The notes: a model not told the origin generated them from the letters alone. DNA of 64,000 nucleotides from Paenibacillus gorillae (GCF_000513275.1 NZ_CBVJ010000082.1:62001-126000), one strand, 5' to 3'. Positions 8,790 through 18,266 are shown, counted from the stretch's first letter. Numbers and translations are program-made.

Positions 8790-10109
8790 TTATTTCTTCC
8801 CTTTGCCCCGCAGCTGTTGGTTATGCGCGATTTTCTGCTCCATCCCCTGCTCCGATGCTTTGTAAAAACTCATGTTCCTCAGCATATCGGGCAAATACTG
8901 CTGCTCGACATAATGCCCTGGATAGTCATGCGGATACTTATAGCCCTCATGCCCTAGCTGCTGCGCGCCCTTGTAATGGGTATCCCGCAGATGGAGCGGC
9001 ACTTCGGCGCTGCCCATCCCTTCAATCGTCGCTGTCGCCTTGGCGATCGCCATTGCAACGGCATTCGACTTCGGACTTTCCACGGCGAATAGAATGGCTT
9101 GCGTAACATTATATTTCGCCTCGGGCCAGCCGATCTTGTGATAGGCGTCCATCGCGGTCACTGCCTGAATCATCGCTTGCGGATTGGCTAAGCCAATATC
9201 CTCACTGCAAGCGACGATCAGCCGGCGGATGAACGTCATCGGGTCCATGCCCAGCTTCTCCACCGCATAGAGAAACCAGAATAGGGCAGCATCACTGGAG
9301 CCCCTTACGCTTTTGTGAAACGCCGAGAGAACGTCGTATTGCGTGGAAGGGTCGGCCCGCAGCGCCTTGTTGCGGATCGATTCCTGCGCCACTTCGATCG
9401 TAATATGGACGGACCCGTCCGGCTCCGACGGCGTCGTAACGGCAGCAAGCTCCAGCGCATTAAGCGCACGCCGGATATCGCCCCCCGCCATCGCCGCGAG
9501 ATGCGCTAACGCATCTTCCTCGACCTTCAAATTCATAAAGCCAAGCCCGCGGTCCTTGTCGGCCAACGCCCGCTTCATCGCCTCCAGCGCATGCCGCTCA
9601 TCAAGCGGCTGCAGTTGAAACAGCGTAGAACGAGACAGCAGCGCTCCGTTCACATGATGGAACGGATTTTCTGTAGTCGCTCCAATAAATATAATGATGC
9701 CCTGCTCGACCGCAGGAAGCAGCGCATCCTGCCGCGACGTATTGAAGCGGTGCACCTCGTCGAGGAATAGAATCGTTTTTTTCCCATACAGCATCTTGTT
9801 GCTCCGTGCCCGGTCGATCACCTCGCGAACGTCCTTCACGGAAGCGTCAACTGCGTTCAGCTTAACGAAATCACCGGCAGTACGCTTGGAAATGATGTTC
9901 GCCAGCGTCGTCTTGCCGCAGCCCGGCGGCCCATAGAGCAGAATAGACGAGACCTGATCGCCCTCTATCGCCCTTCTAAGCAGCTTATCCGGTCCTATTA
10001 TATGTTCTTGCCCAATATATTCTTCAAGCGTCTCCGGCCGCAGCTGATCCGCCAGCAGCCTCGCACGAGGCGTCTCTGCTTCCTGATAGCTAAATAAGTC
10101 CATGCGCAT
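8790..10109 (-). CDS. rarA: Replication-associated recombination AAA+ ATPase RarA
   Basis: A 439-residue RarA/MgsA/WRNIP1-family protein that acts at stalled replication forks. Walker A is GPPGCGKTT (residues 60-68), Walker B is ILFLDEVH (113-120), and a sensor-1 region reads FIGATTENPFHHVN. The C-terminal half carries the family tetramerisation region (LRDTHYKGAQQLGHEGYKYP). The length is normal for the family. A second in-frame ATG at 10103 is possible because neither start has a strong ribosome binding site. It is divergent from the sigma-D-type promoter region at 10245. Confidence 0.92.
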   Translation of the reverse strand: MRMDLFSYQEAETPRARLLADQLRPETLEEYIGQEHIIGPDKLLRRAIEGDQVSSILLYGPPGCGKTTLANIISKRTAGDFVKLNAVDASVKDVREVIDRARSNKMLYGKKTILFLDEVHRFNTSRQDALLPAVEQGIIIFIGATTENPFHHVNGALLSRSTLFQLQPLDERHALEAMKRALADKDRGLGFMNLKVEEDALAHLAAMAGGDIRRALNALELAAVTTPSEPDGSVHITIEVAQESIRNKALRADPSTQYDVLSAFHKSVRGSSDAALFWFLYAVEKLGMDPMTFIRRLIVACSEDIGLANPQAMIQAVTAMDAYHKIGWPEAKYNVTQAILFAVESPKSNAVAMAIAKATATIEGMGSAEVPLHLRDTHYKGAQQLGHEGYKYPHDYPGHYVEQQYLPDMLRNMSFYKASEQGMEQKIAHNQQLRGKGKK

Positions 10110-10244
10110 TCACTACTTTCTTATTCCGTTATTACGATCATAGCATATCGTACAAGTGTTCGCCAGATTGTCGATTTTCCTGAATTTAGGACTTTTGTTT
10201 CACTATATCTTCACAATCCCTAGGTAAAACGTAGGTTTTTGATA

Positions 10245-10272
10245 TAAACATTTTTACTGAATATACCGATAT
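10245..10272 (+). promoter_or_regulatory. Sigma-D (motility) type promoter
   Basis: TAAA (10245-10248), 16 bases, then ACCGATAT (10265-10272). The Bacillus sigma-D consensus is TAAA-N14-16-GCCGATAT, so 11 of 12 fixed positions match. It would give a leader of roughly 110-115 bases before the TTG start at 10396. The operon it faces encodes a chemotaxis receptor, a typical sigma-D target. Confidence 0.6.
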
Positions 10273-10395
10273 TAATTAGTGGTAAATTATTCTTTTATGC
10301 AATATCGTACGATCGACTTGCCGTATTGAGAGGGAACAGGTAGAGACTAGATAACTAATCTGTAAAGAGAGAGAGGATAAGAGGAGCGCTGTCGA

Positions 10396-10962
10396 TTGTT
10401 CAAAAAAGTAGAGACTGAATGGGAACTAACGATGTTCAACAGTATTTGGACCACCGTATGGAAAGAAAAAGGCTTTGAGCTGGAGTATGCGGAACAAGCT
10501 CTGGAGAGATACGTCGCGATCTCGCCGGAAGGCCAATACGTAGGCACCTCCGAGATTAAAGCCTATACACCTGGTGTTAGCATAATTGATTCTGTTGCGC
10601 CTTTCCATAATCATCCGAAAATTGCAGCTGATCCTGCACAAGTAGCCGAAATCGACAAAATCGCAGTCATTAAGCAATACAGGGGCCATCCGATAACGGA
10701 CCTGCTCTCTTCCGCCGTTTTTAGCGCAGAGACGCATCGATTCCGATACTTTATATCTTTGCTGGAGCCGGTATTTTACCGTGCGCTGCGCATCACATTC
10801 CGCGTGCCGATGGAGAAAGCGGGAGAAAAAACCTTTTATAAAGGCGATTATGTCATTCCGGTCATTTTCGATATGGAGCGCATGTATAGCAACAAAGAGC
10901 AATATGAGTGGCTTGCCTATCCGGACAGTCATAGAATTGGATCAGGCATAACCACTACCTAA
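10396..10962 (+). CDS. GNAT/LuxI-like acyltransferase-related protein
   Basis: A 188-residue soluble protein. The start is a TTG at 10396 with GAGGAG nine bases upstream; an ATG at 10432 lacks a comparable site. The layout recalls the autoinducer-synthase and exosortase-associated branch of the GNAT fold. An early strand reads GQYVGTSEIKAYTP. A central acidic-basic segment (AEIDKIAVIKQYRG) is followed by a helix with LEPVFYRALRI, then a G-x-x-FYKGDYVIPVIFDM strand. This assignment comes from pattern only and no catalytic residue can be named. It is followed 33 bases later by a chemotaxis receptor gene, and both sit behind the sigma-D-like promoter, so a sensing or motility role is plausible. 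Confidence 0.55.
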   Translation: MFKKVETEWELTMFNSIWTTVWKEKGFELEYAEQALERYVAISPEGQYVGTSEIKAYTPGVSIIDSVAPFHNHPKIAADPAQVAEIDKIAVIKQYRGHPITDLLSSAVFSAETHRFRYFISLLEPVFYRALRITFRVPMEKAGEKTFYKGDYVIPVIFDMERMYSNKEQYEWLAYPDSHRIGSGITTT

Positions 10963-10995
10963 AATTCACTAGTCGGGAAGAGAAGGTAGATGACG

Positions 10996-12492
10996 ATGAA
11001 GAAAGAACTGACTGTGTTAGACAAAAGAAATCGTTTGTTCATAAAAATATTATGGGGCTTGCTGGCGCTCGGTATCGTTGCTGATATCGGCGCAGGGCTT
11101 GGCACTGATATGATATTGCTGCTCGTGATCGTTGGCACAGTCAGTATCGGCATTGCTACCTTCATGACTTACAAAAGAATTTTAGTTTCTTACATTATGT
11201 ATTATGTTCCGGTTATTCTAATAGCGATTACGACACTTCTTATCGTGTCCGATCCGAATCCGATCATAAGCACCTACTTCCTTACTTTCGTAGGCATCGC
11301 ACTGATGACACTGTACGCTGACTATAAGCCTATTGTGTTCTCCGGGCTGCTTAGCATGGGACTTAGTACGTATCTGTTTTTGACTCCGAAGTTTAAAGAT
11401 ATTCTATTCCCTAACGATTCGCTGATCTACTTGTACTTGTACATTATCTTTATTACAATCGCACTGGCTTCATCGGCTAGATTCAGCCAAAAGCTGCAAG
11501 AAGAAGTGCTGGTAGAACGCAGCGATGCGCTTGCTTCCAAAGAAATGGCCGAACAGCTGGTTGAGAAAATGAAGTCTTCGATTCTCGTTCTTGGAGAATT
11601 CAGCAGCGAGCAAAAAAATACGGCTCAGTCCACGGGACAAATTTCCCGTGAGGTTACGACGACGTTTACCGAAATGTCCGCTTCGATCGAGAAGCAGACC
11701 GGCATGGTGCTTAACGTCAGCAGCTCCGCGCAAACGATTGAGGGCGCAGTCACACAGCTGCTGGAAGGCGCAACCCGCCTGCAGCAGTATTCTGCGGATA
11801 CTGCTGCCTTGACAGAGGACGGCAATACGCTCGTCCATACATTGTCTACGGAAGTAGAGCGTGTACGCTCGATCATCTCGCAAACGGTAGAGATGATGAA
11901 GCAGCTGACCGAACAGAACGAACGCGTCAGCTCCATCGTTGGCTCCATCAGTGAAATTTCGGAGCAGACAAATTTGCTGTCACTTAACGCTGCCATTGAA
12001 GCAGCGCGTGCCGGCGAGCAAGGCCGCGGCTTTGCCGTTGTAGCCGGCGAAGTCCGCAAGCTGGCTGACAATGCGAGTCTGGCCGCTAACGAGATCAACG
12101 ATATTCTCGGCGCTATTCATACGCAAATCAGCGCAGTAAGCGAGCAAGTCAATCTCGGCGACCAGGCTGCTGACGTGAGCTACAATGCAGCGCAGCAGGT
12201 CGAAAAAATCATTCACAGCATCAACGGCAATACGGAGCAGGTGAAGCAGCAGTCGGATACAGTTGGCGTTTCTTCCCGTCAGCTGCATGAACAATACTCA
12301 TCGATTGCCGATGAAATGACATCTATGGCTGCAACGACGGAGCAAAATATGGCTTCCGTAGAAGAAGTTTGCGCCAGCATGGAAAACCAGGATTCCAAAA
12401 TCAATCATCTCGTTGACGGCTACGGCAAACTGGATGCGCTCATCTCCGAGCTCACTCAGCTAGTCGAGCGTAAACATACGAAGCAAGGCTGA
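10996..12492 (+). CDS. Methyl-accepting chemotaxis protein with polytopic membrane N-terminus
   Basis: About 498 residues. The first ~165 residues form six closely spaced membrane helices with no sizeable extracellular loop and no Cache or HAMP domain. They are followed by a long coiled-coil signalling domain with the invariant hairpin tip ([20 protein letters not shown], then [15 protein letters not shown]). It should relay a membrane-borne or membrane-permeant signal to CheA/CheW. Two ATGs are close (10990 and 10996); AGAAGG is better spaced for 10996. It shares a transcript with the acyltransferase-like gene before it and ends at a strong terminator. Confidence 0.9.
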   Translation: MKKELTVLDKRNRLFIKILWGLLALGIVADIGAGLGTDMILLLVIVGTVSIGIATFMTYKRILVSYIMYYVPVILIAITTLLIVSDPNPIISTYFLTFVGIALMTLYADYKPIVFSGLLSMGLSTYLFLTPKFKDILFPNDSLIYLYLYIIFITIALASSARFSQKLQEEVLVERSDALASKEMAEQLVEKMKSSILVLGEFSSEQKNTAQSTGQISREVTTTFTEMSASIEKQTGMVLNVSSSAQTIEGAVTQLLEGATRLQQYSADTAALTEDGNTLVHTLSTEVERVRSIISQTVEMMKQLTEQNERVSSIVGSISEISEQTNLLSLNAAIEAARAGEQGRGFAVVAGEVRKLADNASLAANEINDILGAIHTQISAVSEQVNLGDQAADVSYNAAQQVEKIIHSINGNTEQVKQQSDTVGVSSRQLHEQYSSIADEMTSMAATTEQNMASVEEVCASMENQDSKINHLVDGYGKLDALISELTQLVERKHTKQG

Positions 12493-12514
12493 AGCTAACT
12501 GCTTTACAGCCGCA

Positions 12515-12566
12515 TCAAAAAAGGGCGGTCGCAGAAGGGAATTCCCTTCTGCGACCGCCCTTTTTA
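12515..12566. terminator. Strong bidirectional terminator
   Basis: A near-perfect long stem (AAAGGGCGGTCGCAGAAGGG with its complement, centred on AATT at about 12541), flanked by A-run and T-run. It serves both the chemotaxis receptor (plus) and tcdA (minus), which converge here. Confidence 0.92.
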
Positions 12567-12568
12567 TT

Positions 12569-13324
12569 TTAAACTTCAATACCAGCTTTGCTTAGCATAT
12601 CCTGCACGACGACGCTGACCATAATAAGTCCGGCAACCGGCGGCACGAATGCGTTGCTTGCGGGAGGCAGCTGCGCTTTGCGGATTTCCGGAGCATTCTC
12701 CGGCACGATCCGCTGTGTTACATCCTCACGCGGCTTTTTCGGAAGCTCGTCCGAGAACACGACCTTGACGCCTCTCTTAATGCCGTCCTTGCGCAGCTTG
12801 ATGCGAACGACGCGGGCAACCGGATCGGTATGGGTTTTGGAAATATCGGCGACACGGAACCTCGTCGGGTCCATCTTGTTCGCCGCGCCCATACTCGAAA
12901 TGATCGGAATGCCCCGTTCCAGACATTCCTTGATTAGATGCACCTTATACGAGATCGTATCGGATGCATCCACAACATAATCAAGCTCATAAGCAAATAA
13001 TTGCTCGTACGTCTCTTCCGTATAGAACATCCGCAGCGACACGGCATCGCAATCCGGATTAATCAGCTTAATCCGGTCGCGCATCAGGTCAGCCTTTGGC
13101 TGGCCGACCGTCGTCGTCAGCGCGTGAATCTGACGGTTAACGTTTGTAATATCCACAACATCCTTGTCGATCAGGATGACGCGCCCTACACCCGTACGGG
13201 CGAGCGCTTCGGCAGCGATGGAGCCTACTCCGCCGATGCCAAGCACGGCAACCGTGCTTCCCTTCATCAGCTCAAGGCCTTCAGGACCGATCGCAAGCTC
13301 GGTACGCGAAAATTGATGCAGCAT
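12569..13324 (-). CDS. tcdA: tRNA threonylcarbamoyladenosine dehydratase (E1-like)
   Basis: A 251-residue E1/ThiF-fold enzyme that uses ATP to cyclise t6A37 of ANN-decoding tRNAs to ct6A. The nucleotide-binding loop GIGGVGS is at 29-35 and the DKDVVDITNVNRQIHA segment is the family hallmark. The RIKLRKDGIKRGVKVVFSDE region distinguishes TcdA (YrvM) from MoeB/ThiF. The ATG follows AAGGAGG. It lies 21 bases after aspS, as in other Bacillales, so the tRNA synthetases and the tRNA modifier are probably co-transcribed. Confidence 0.9.
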   Translation of the reverse strand: MLHQFSRTELAIGPEGLELMKGSTVAVLGIGGVGSIAAEALARTGVGRVILIDKDVVDITNVNRQIHALTTTVGQPKADLMRDRIKLINPDCDAVSLRMFYTEETYEQLFAYELDYVVDASDTISYKVHLIKECLERGIPIISSMGAANKMDPTRFRVADISKTHTDPVARVVRIKLRKDGIKRGVKVVFSDELPKKPREDVTQRIVPENAPEIRKAQLPPASNAFVPPVAGLIMVSVVVQDMLSKAGIEV

Positions 13325-13345
13325 ATCGTGGCCGCCTCCTTCGCC

Positions 13346-15140
13346 TTATTCCTGTGGTTTAGCCGCTTCAGGCTTTGGTTTCAGAACCGTGCGGATATGA
13401 AGCTGCTCCAGCTGCGACAGCTCAACAGTGGATGGAGCGTCCATCAACAAGTCTGTTGCACTTGCCGTTTTCGGGAAGGCGATCGTCTCACGCAGGTTCG
13501 TTCTGCCTGTAAGCAGCATGACAAGACGGTCCAGACCGAAGGCAATGCCGCCATGCGGAGGCGTACCGTACTCGAATGCGTCCAGCAGGTAGCCGAAGCT
13601 TTCATGTGCTTCTTCCATTGTGAAGCCCAGCGCTTTGAACATTTTTTCCTGAACGTCGCGTTTGTAGATCCGCATCGAGCCGCCGCCTACTTCGTAGCCG
13701 TTAAGCACGATATCGTAAGCTTGTGCGCGGATTTTGCCCGGATCGGTATCGAACAGGTGCACGTCTTCGTCCTTCGGACGTGTGAACGGATGGTGTTCGG
13801 CTACATAACGCTTCTGATCCTCGTCCCAGCCAAGCAGCGGGAAGTCGACAACCCATGCGAATTTGAATTTCGAATCGTCGATCAGGCCAAGCTCGCGGCC
13901 TACTTTCAGACGCAGGTTGCCAAGCACGTCAGCTACAACGTTTTTTCTTGTCGGCCGAGAACGTCAGCAAGTCGCCTTCTTCTACTTGCAGGCGCTCTGT
14001 AAGAGCTGCGATTTCTTCCGGCTTGAGGAATTTAACAATTGGACCTTTCCACTCGCCTTCTTTAATCGTGATCCACGCCAGACCTTTGCCGCCGTAACGG
14101 GCAGCGAACGGCTGCAGATCGTCAAGCTCTTTGCGGCTCCAGTGGCCGCAGCCTTTTGCATTGAACGCCTTCACGACGCCGCCGCTTGCCGCAACGCTTG
14201 CGAATACTTTTACGTCGCTAGTAGCAACGATATCTGTGATGTCCTCAATTTCCATGCCGAAGCGAAGATCTGGTTTGTCTGAGCCGTATTTGTTGATTGC
14301 ATCTTCATATGTGATGCGCTGGAACGGAAGCTCCAATTCGACGCCAATCGTCTCGCGGAACAGGCGTGCAGCGAGCTGCTCCATCATGCCCAGCAATTGG
14401 TCTTGCGACAGGAAGGAAGTCTCGATGTCGACTTGCGTAAATTCCGGTTGACGGTCAGCACGAAGATCTTCATCGCGGAAGCAGCGTGCGATTTGGTAAT
14501 AGCGCTCGATACCGCCGACCATAAGCAGCTGTTTGAAAATTTGCGGCGATTGCGGCAGAGCGAAAAATTCGCCTTCATGCACACGGCTCGGTACCAAGTA
14601 ATCGCGCGCGCCTTCTGGCGAGCTCTTTGTCAGGATCGGTGTTTCTACGTCGATAAAGCCTTCGCCGTCGAGGAAGTCACGGAAAATCTTCGATGCTTTC
14701 GAGCGAAGAAGCAGTGTTTTGTGCATTTCCGGACGACGCAGGTCGAGGTAACGATATTTCAGGCGGAGCGACTCGTCGACTTCAACGCCGTCTTCAATTG
14801 GGAACGGAGGCGTCTTCGCGCTGTTCATCACTTCGATTTCCGTTACGCGGATCTCAATCTCGCCTGTCGCGAGGTTTTTGTTCACCGTCTCTGCGTCACG
14901 CTCTACGACTGTACCAGTAACTGCAAGCACGAACTCATTGCGGGCGCGGTCAGCAATTGCCAGCGCGTCGCCGGAGAAGTCCGGGTTGAATACAGTTTGA
15001 ACAATGCCTGTACGATCGCGCAAGTCAATGAACAATACGCCGCCAAGGTCGCGACGGCGTTGAACCCAGCCGTTCAGGGTTACGGTTTGGCCGATATCGG
15101 CTTTCGTTAAAGTACCGCAATGATGAGTTTTGAGCATCAT
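13346..15140 (-). CDS. aspS: Aspartyl-tRNA synthetase, interrupted by a +1 frameshift in an A-run
   Basis: Class II synthetase, about 597 residues once the frame is restored, normal for bacterial AspRS. The N-terminal part has the OB-fold anticodon domain ([20 protein letters not shown]) and motif 2 ([18 protein letters not shown]). It reads to a stop near 13929. The rest, including the motif 3 region [15 protein letters not shown], continues in another frame from 13927. Removing one base from the six-A run at 13941-13946 joins them as [13 protein letters not shown], matching the family. The gene is essential and no second copy is seen here, so a sequencing error is the simplest reading; transcriptional slippage is possible. 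The likely start is the ATG at 15140 (GGGAG ten bases before); an ATG at 15149 is too close to that site. Confidence 0.9.
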
Positions 15141-15206
15141 GGTTTTCATTCTCCCTTTTCGTTTCGGATAGTATTGGAACTGTTGTTGTTGCTTAATGCC
15201 TGCCTG

Positions 15207-16454
15207 CTATTGCTGCTTCAACTGGGCGGAGAGCTGATCCAGCGCTACAAAGCGCTGTTCGCCGCTCGCCATGTCTTTCAATGCGATCTCTCCGCGCGAC
15301 AGCTCGTCATCGCCAAGAATAGCAGTGTAGCGAGCCTGCAGACGGTCGGCCGATTTCATTTGCGCCTTCATTTTCCGGCCCAAGTAATCCCGCTCCGCAC
15401 GAATGCCAGCCTGGCGAAGCTGATAGACGATTCTAGCTGTCTCCCGCTCCGCCGCCTCGCCAAGACCAACGAGATAGACGTCCACTTGAGGCTCGCTTGC
15501 TTGCTCGGCTTGCTTGTTGAGCAGCATGATCGTTCTCTCCAGGCCAAGACCAAGACCGATGCCCGGCTGATCCGGACCGCCGATTTCGGCTACCAAGCCG
15601 TTGTAGCGACCGCCGCCGCCAATCGTATCGATGGCGCCGATTCCTTCCGACTTATACTCGAAAGCGGTATGGGTGTAGTAATCAAGCCCGCGTACGAGAC
15701 GCGAGTTGATCGTGTACGGGATGCCCATATCGGAAAGGTATTGCTGCAGCTTGTTGAAATGCGTGCTGCACTCCTCGTCCAAGCTGTCCAGAATGGAAGG
15801 TGCTTCCTCGAAGTGGTGCTGATCGTTCTTACAGTCCAGTACACGCAGCGGATTGCGGTCCATACGCGACTGGCAGTCCTTGCAGAGCAGCTCGCGCTTA
15901 GGCTCCAAGAAAGCCAGCAGCTTCTCGCGGAAATCGGCGCGAACTTTAGGTGTGCCGACAGAATTAATCTCTACACGGACTCCCTGAAGGCCAACCTCTG
16001 TATAAAAGGTGTAGCCCAGCGCAATGACCTCGGCGTCAATAGCCGGATCGACCGAGCCCAGCGCCTCAACGCCAAACTGATGAAACTGGCGGTAGCGTCC
16101 GGCCTGCTGGCGCTCGTAGCGGAACATCGGACCGATGTAATACAGCTTCGATACGTCTGGCTCGCCAAACAGCTTGTTTTCGACGTAAGATCTGACAACG
16201 CCAGCCGTTCCTTCGGGACGAAGCGTCACGCTCCGGTCTCCGCGATCGATGAACGTATACATTTCCTTCTCAACGATATCGGTCGTCTCGCCTACACCCC
16301 GCTGAAACAGCTCCGTCGATTCGAACATCGGCGTTCTGATTTCGCGGAAGTTGTACCGCCGGCAAATGTCCCGAGCTTTCTGCTCTACATACTGCCAACG
16401 CTCCGACGCTCCAGGCAAAATATCCTGTGTGCCCGGCAATTTCTGAAATGCCAT
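15207..16454 (-). CDS. hisS: Histidyl-tRNA synthetase
   Basis: A 415-residue class II synthetase that charges tRNA-His. Motif 1 lies in YNFREIRTPMFESTELFQRG, motif 2 in YIGPMFRYERQQAGRYRQFH, the His-specific loop is LVRGLDYYTHTAFEY, and motif 3 is GIGLGLGLERTIMLL. A C-terminal anticodon-binding domain follows. The start at 16454 is fixed by GGAGGGAATAGC; upstream in-frame codons lie inside the leader. It is preceded by a complete T-box leader and followed 66 bases later by aspS in the same operon. Confidence 0.95.
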   Translation of the reverse strand: MAFQKLPGTQDILPGASERWQYVEQKARDICRRYNFREIRTPMFESTELFQRGVGETTDIVEKEMYTFIDRGDRSVTLRPEGTAGVVRSYVENKLFGEPDVSKLYYIGPMFRYERQQAGRYRQFHQFGVEALGSVDPAIDAEVIALGYTFYTEVGLQGVRVEINSVGTPKVRADFREKLLAFLEPKRELLCKDCQSRMDRNPLRVLDCKNDQHHFEEAPSILDSLDEECSTHFNKLQQYLSDMGIPYTINSRLVRGLDYYTHTAFEYKSEGIGAIDTIGGGGRYNGLVAEIGGPDQPGIGLGLGLERTIMLLNKQAEQASEPQVDVYLVGLGEAAERETARIVYQLRQAGIRAERDYLGRKMKAQMKSADRLQARYTAILGDDELSRGEIALKDMASGEQRFVALDQLSAQLKQQ

Positions 16455-16505
16455 GCTATTCCCTCCTGACCCCTGATCGTTCTTTGTTGCCTTCATCTGG
16501 AACGC

Positions 16506-16808
16506 AAAAAAGACTCTCGTCGCTGACGACTATTCATCGCCAGGGACGAGAGTCTGAACTCCCGTGGTGCCACCCAAATTCCGGATCGTCTTGTTCGACA
16601 GATCCGCTCATAAACGGTTAACGCCCGTTACACGCATATCGGCTACTCCATGCAAGCTCTGTTCAACAAAGCCATTCTCGTTCGCCGATTGTTCTCCGGA
16701 AGGTCTCTTCATCCAGCCACCATAAGGATGCTTGCAGCCTAGGCATCCATCTCTGGGTACGTGCACGGGATTACTTGGTTCCATCAACAAATCATTTTTA
16801 TGATATTA
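16506..16808 (-). ncRNA. T-box riboswitch leader of hisS-aspS
   Basis: On the minus strand the hallmark T-box sequence AATTTGGGTGGCACCACGGG is present (complement of 16561-16580). It is followed by a terminator hairpin (GACTCTCGTC...GACGAGAGTC) and six T at 16505-16510. Upstream is a stem I region with an AGAGA-type bulge and a GGATGC/GCATCC distal hairpin near 16715-16750. The leader senses uncharged tRNA and lets transcription enter hisS-aspS. In the fold I draw, the right side of the specifier loop (just before TTCC, about 16700) contains GAC (Asp) and no His codon; this is uncertain. Confidence 0.93.
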
Positions 16809-16815
16809 AGGCTTA

Positions 16816-16844
16816 ATACTACCTGTATACGGCCGAAAAGTCAA
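16816..16844 (-). promoter_or_regulatory. Sigma-A promoter of hisS-aspS
   Basis: TTGACT (complement of 16839-16844), exactly 17 bases, TAGTAT (16816-16821). The -35 box overlaps the stop codon of the upstream LysR gene. The start of transcription would be near 16808, at the T-box leader. Confidence 0.8.
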
Positions 16845-17722
16845 GCAAACATTTCCTCCACAAAAGCAATCCAAGCCTTAGCGGCCAGTGATAAATATCC
16901 TTCCCGCTTCCATACCATGACCAGCTCCCAAGGAATAACCGGATCGGTCAACGGCACAGAGCTGATTTGCTCCGAATCGAGCGCTCGGCAGATCGTCTCC
17001 GGCAGCATGGCAATACCAAGATCGGACGCCACCATCTCCGTTATGAAATCCCATTGCGAGCTTTCATAAACGATGTTGGGTGCAAAGCCGGCATCACGGC
17101 AATGACCGATAATTCGGTCATGAAGCGTAAACTCATTGCTGAAGAGTATAAACCGCTCAGATGAAAGCTCGGATAAGGCGATGGACTTTCTGCCCGAGAA
17201 GGGATGGGAAGCTGGCAGAATGACGTTTAGTTTCTCTCTAACGAGAGGTATTGATTCAAAGAGCTCTGTGTCCACAGGAGTCAGCACGACGCCAACATCG
17301 AGATTGCCGCTGCCTACGCTTTCTTCAATCCGGACTGCGCCGTATTCCACCATTTGGACGGAAATACCCGGATAACGCTCCTGAAATTGCTTGAGCACCG
17401 AAGGAAAAAATCGCGAACCCGCCATCGGCGGCAATCCGATCGAAATCGTACCTTTCTGCAGGAAAGAGAGATCGTTAACTTCCGCCGTCAAGCTGTCGAA
17501 TAATTGCAGAATCGGCTGCGCATAGCGGTACACCACTTCACCTGCATCCGTCAGCTTCACCGTTTTGCTATCCCGGTTGAACAACTCGAAGCGCAGCTCA
17601 TTCTCCAAATTACGGATCGATTTGCTGATTGTCGGCTGAGCGATATGCAGCGATTCTGCCGCTTTGGTAAAGCTGCGCTGCTTGACGATTTCATTAATGT
17701 ACTGCAAATGCCGGATATCCAT
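16841..17722 (-). CDS. cidR: LysR-family regulator, probable CidR
   Basis: A 293-residue LysR regulator with an N-terminal winged helix (residues 1-60, including SFTKAAESLHIAQPTISKSI) and a C-terminal two-lobed effector domain (GTISIGLPPMAGSRFFPSVL to the end). It is divergent from cidA-cidB, the same arrangement as ywbI/ywbHG of Bacillus subtilis and cidR/cidABC of staphylococci. In those systems it activates the holin-like operon in response to acetate or pyruvate overflow. The symbol rests on context as much as on sequence. An imperfect inverted repeat in the shared intergenic region is the likely operator. Confidence 0.75.
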   Translation of the reverse strand: MDIRHLQYINEIVKQRSFTKAAESLHIAQPTISKSIRNLENELRFELFNRDSKTVKLTDAGEVVYRYAQPILQLFDSLTAEVNDLSFLQKGTISIGLPPMAGSRFFPSVLKQFQERYPGISVQMVEYGAVRIEESVGSGNLDVGVVLTPVDTELFESIPLVREKLNVILPASHPFSGRKSIALSELSSERFILFSNEFTLHDRIIGHCRDAGFAPNIVYESSQWDFITEMVASDLGIAMLPETICRALDSEQISSVPLTDPVIPWELVMVWKREGYLSLAAKAWIAFVEEMFA

Positions 17723-17748
17723 GTGCGGCTCTCCTTATTTATCATAGC

Positions 17749-17792
17749 AAAATGGAATGTAAATCATTCTGTATATTCATTTTACCTATAAT
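17749..17792 (+). promoter_or_regulatory. cidA promoter region with inverted-repeat operator
   Basis: AAAATGGAAT (17750-17759) and ATTCATTTT (17775-17783) form an imperfect inverted repeat directly before a TATAAT (17787-17792). This is the usual place for a LysR activator site. No good -35 box is visible, consistent with activator dependence. Confidence 0.5.
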
Positions 17793-17840
17793 ACAGCTTG
17801 CAGTACACTAAGAAAGCAACTAGAAGAGGAGCTGAATTAA

Positions 17841-18266
17841 ATGTTCAAAAAAATGCTGCGCACGATCGGGCAAGTTCTGCTGCTCATCATCATTTCCAAA
17901 CTTTCAGCTCTCGCCGTTCATCTGCTTCAATTGCCCATTCCAGGCAGCGTTGCAGGTATTGCTGTATTATTCACCCTGCTGAAAACAAAACTATTACGCA
18001 TCGAATGGGTCGAAGCCGGAGCTGCCTGGCTGCTCGCCGAGATGCTGCTGTTCTTCATTCCATCAACTGTGGGGATCGTTAATTATAAAAGCTTGATCGT
18101 CTCCAGCGGTCCATTGATCCTGCTCGCCATTATCGGCAGCACGGTTGCTGTCATGTTCTGTGCTGGAACCATTGCACAGCGGATTGCACCTAATGAGGCT
18201 GCTGATACAGGAGCTGTAGGCGGTGGCGGAACACGGGGACAAAGTGAAGGAGGCGTTGCGGGATGA
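17841..18266 (+). CDS. cidA: CidA/LrgA-family holin-like protein
   Basis: A 141-residue membrane protein with four predicted helices. LPIPGSVAGIAVLFTLL and the EMLLFFIPSTVGIVNY segment are diagnostic of the CidA/LrgA family (YwbH in Bacillus). The family is linked to control of murein hydrolase export, programmed lysis and pyruvate or overflow metabolism. A Gly/Thr/Glu-rich cytoplasmic tail follows. Its TGA overlaps the ATG of cidB by four bases (ATGA), so the two are translationally coupled. Confidence 0.88.
   Translation: MFKKMLRTIGQVLLLIIISKLSALAVHLLQLPIPGSVAGIAVLFTLLKTKLLRIEWVEAGAAWLLAEMLLFFIPSTVGIVNYKSLIVSSGPLILLAIIGSTVAVMFCAGTIAQRIAPNEAADTGAVGGGGTRGQSEGGVAG

Noticed and set aside
13941-13946. 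Programmed ribosomal frameshifting in aspS
   Set aside because: No Shine-Dalgarno-like stimulator or downstream structure typical of programmed shifting was seen, aspS is not known to be recoded, and two other homopolymer indels nearby make an error more likely.
13001-14002. A 333-codon plus-strand frame opposite tcdA and aspS
   Set aside because: It runs across the junction of two genuine minus-strand genes and encodes no domain-like sequence.
15120-16469. A 449-codon open frame on the plus strand opposite hisS
   Set aside because: It is the mirror of a G+C-balanced synthetase gene, has no ribosome binding site and shows no recognisable domain. hisS is certain.
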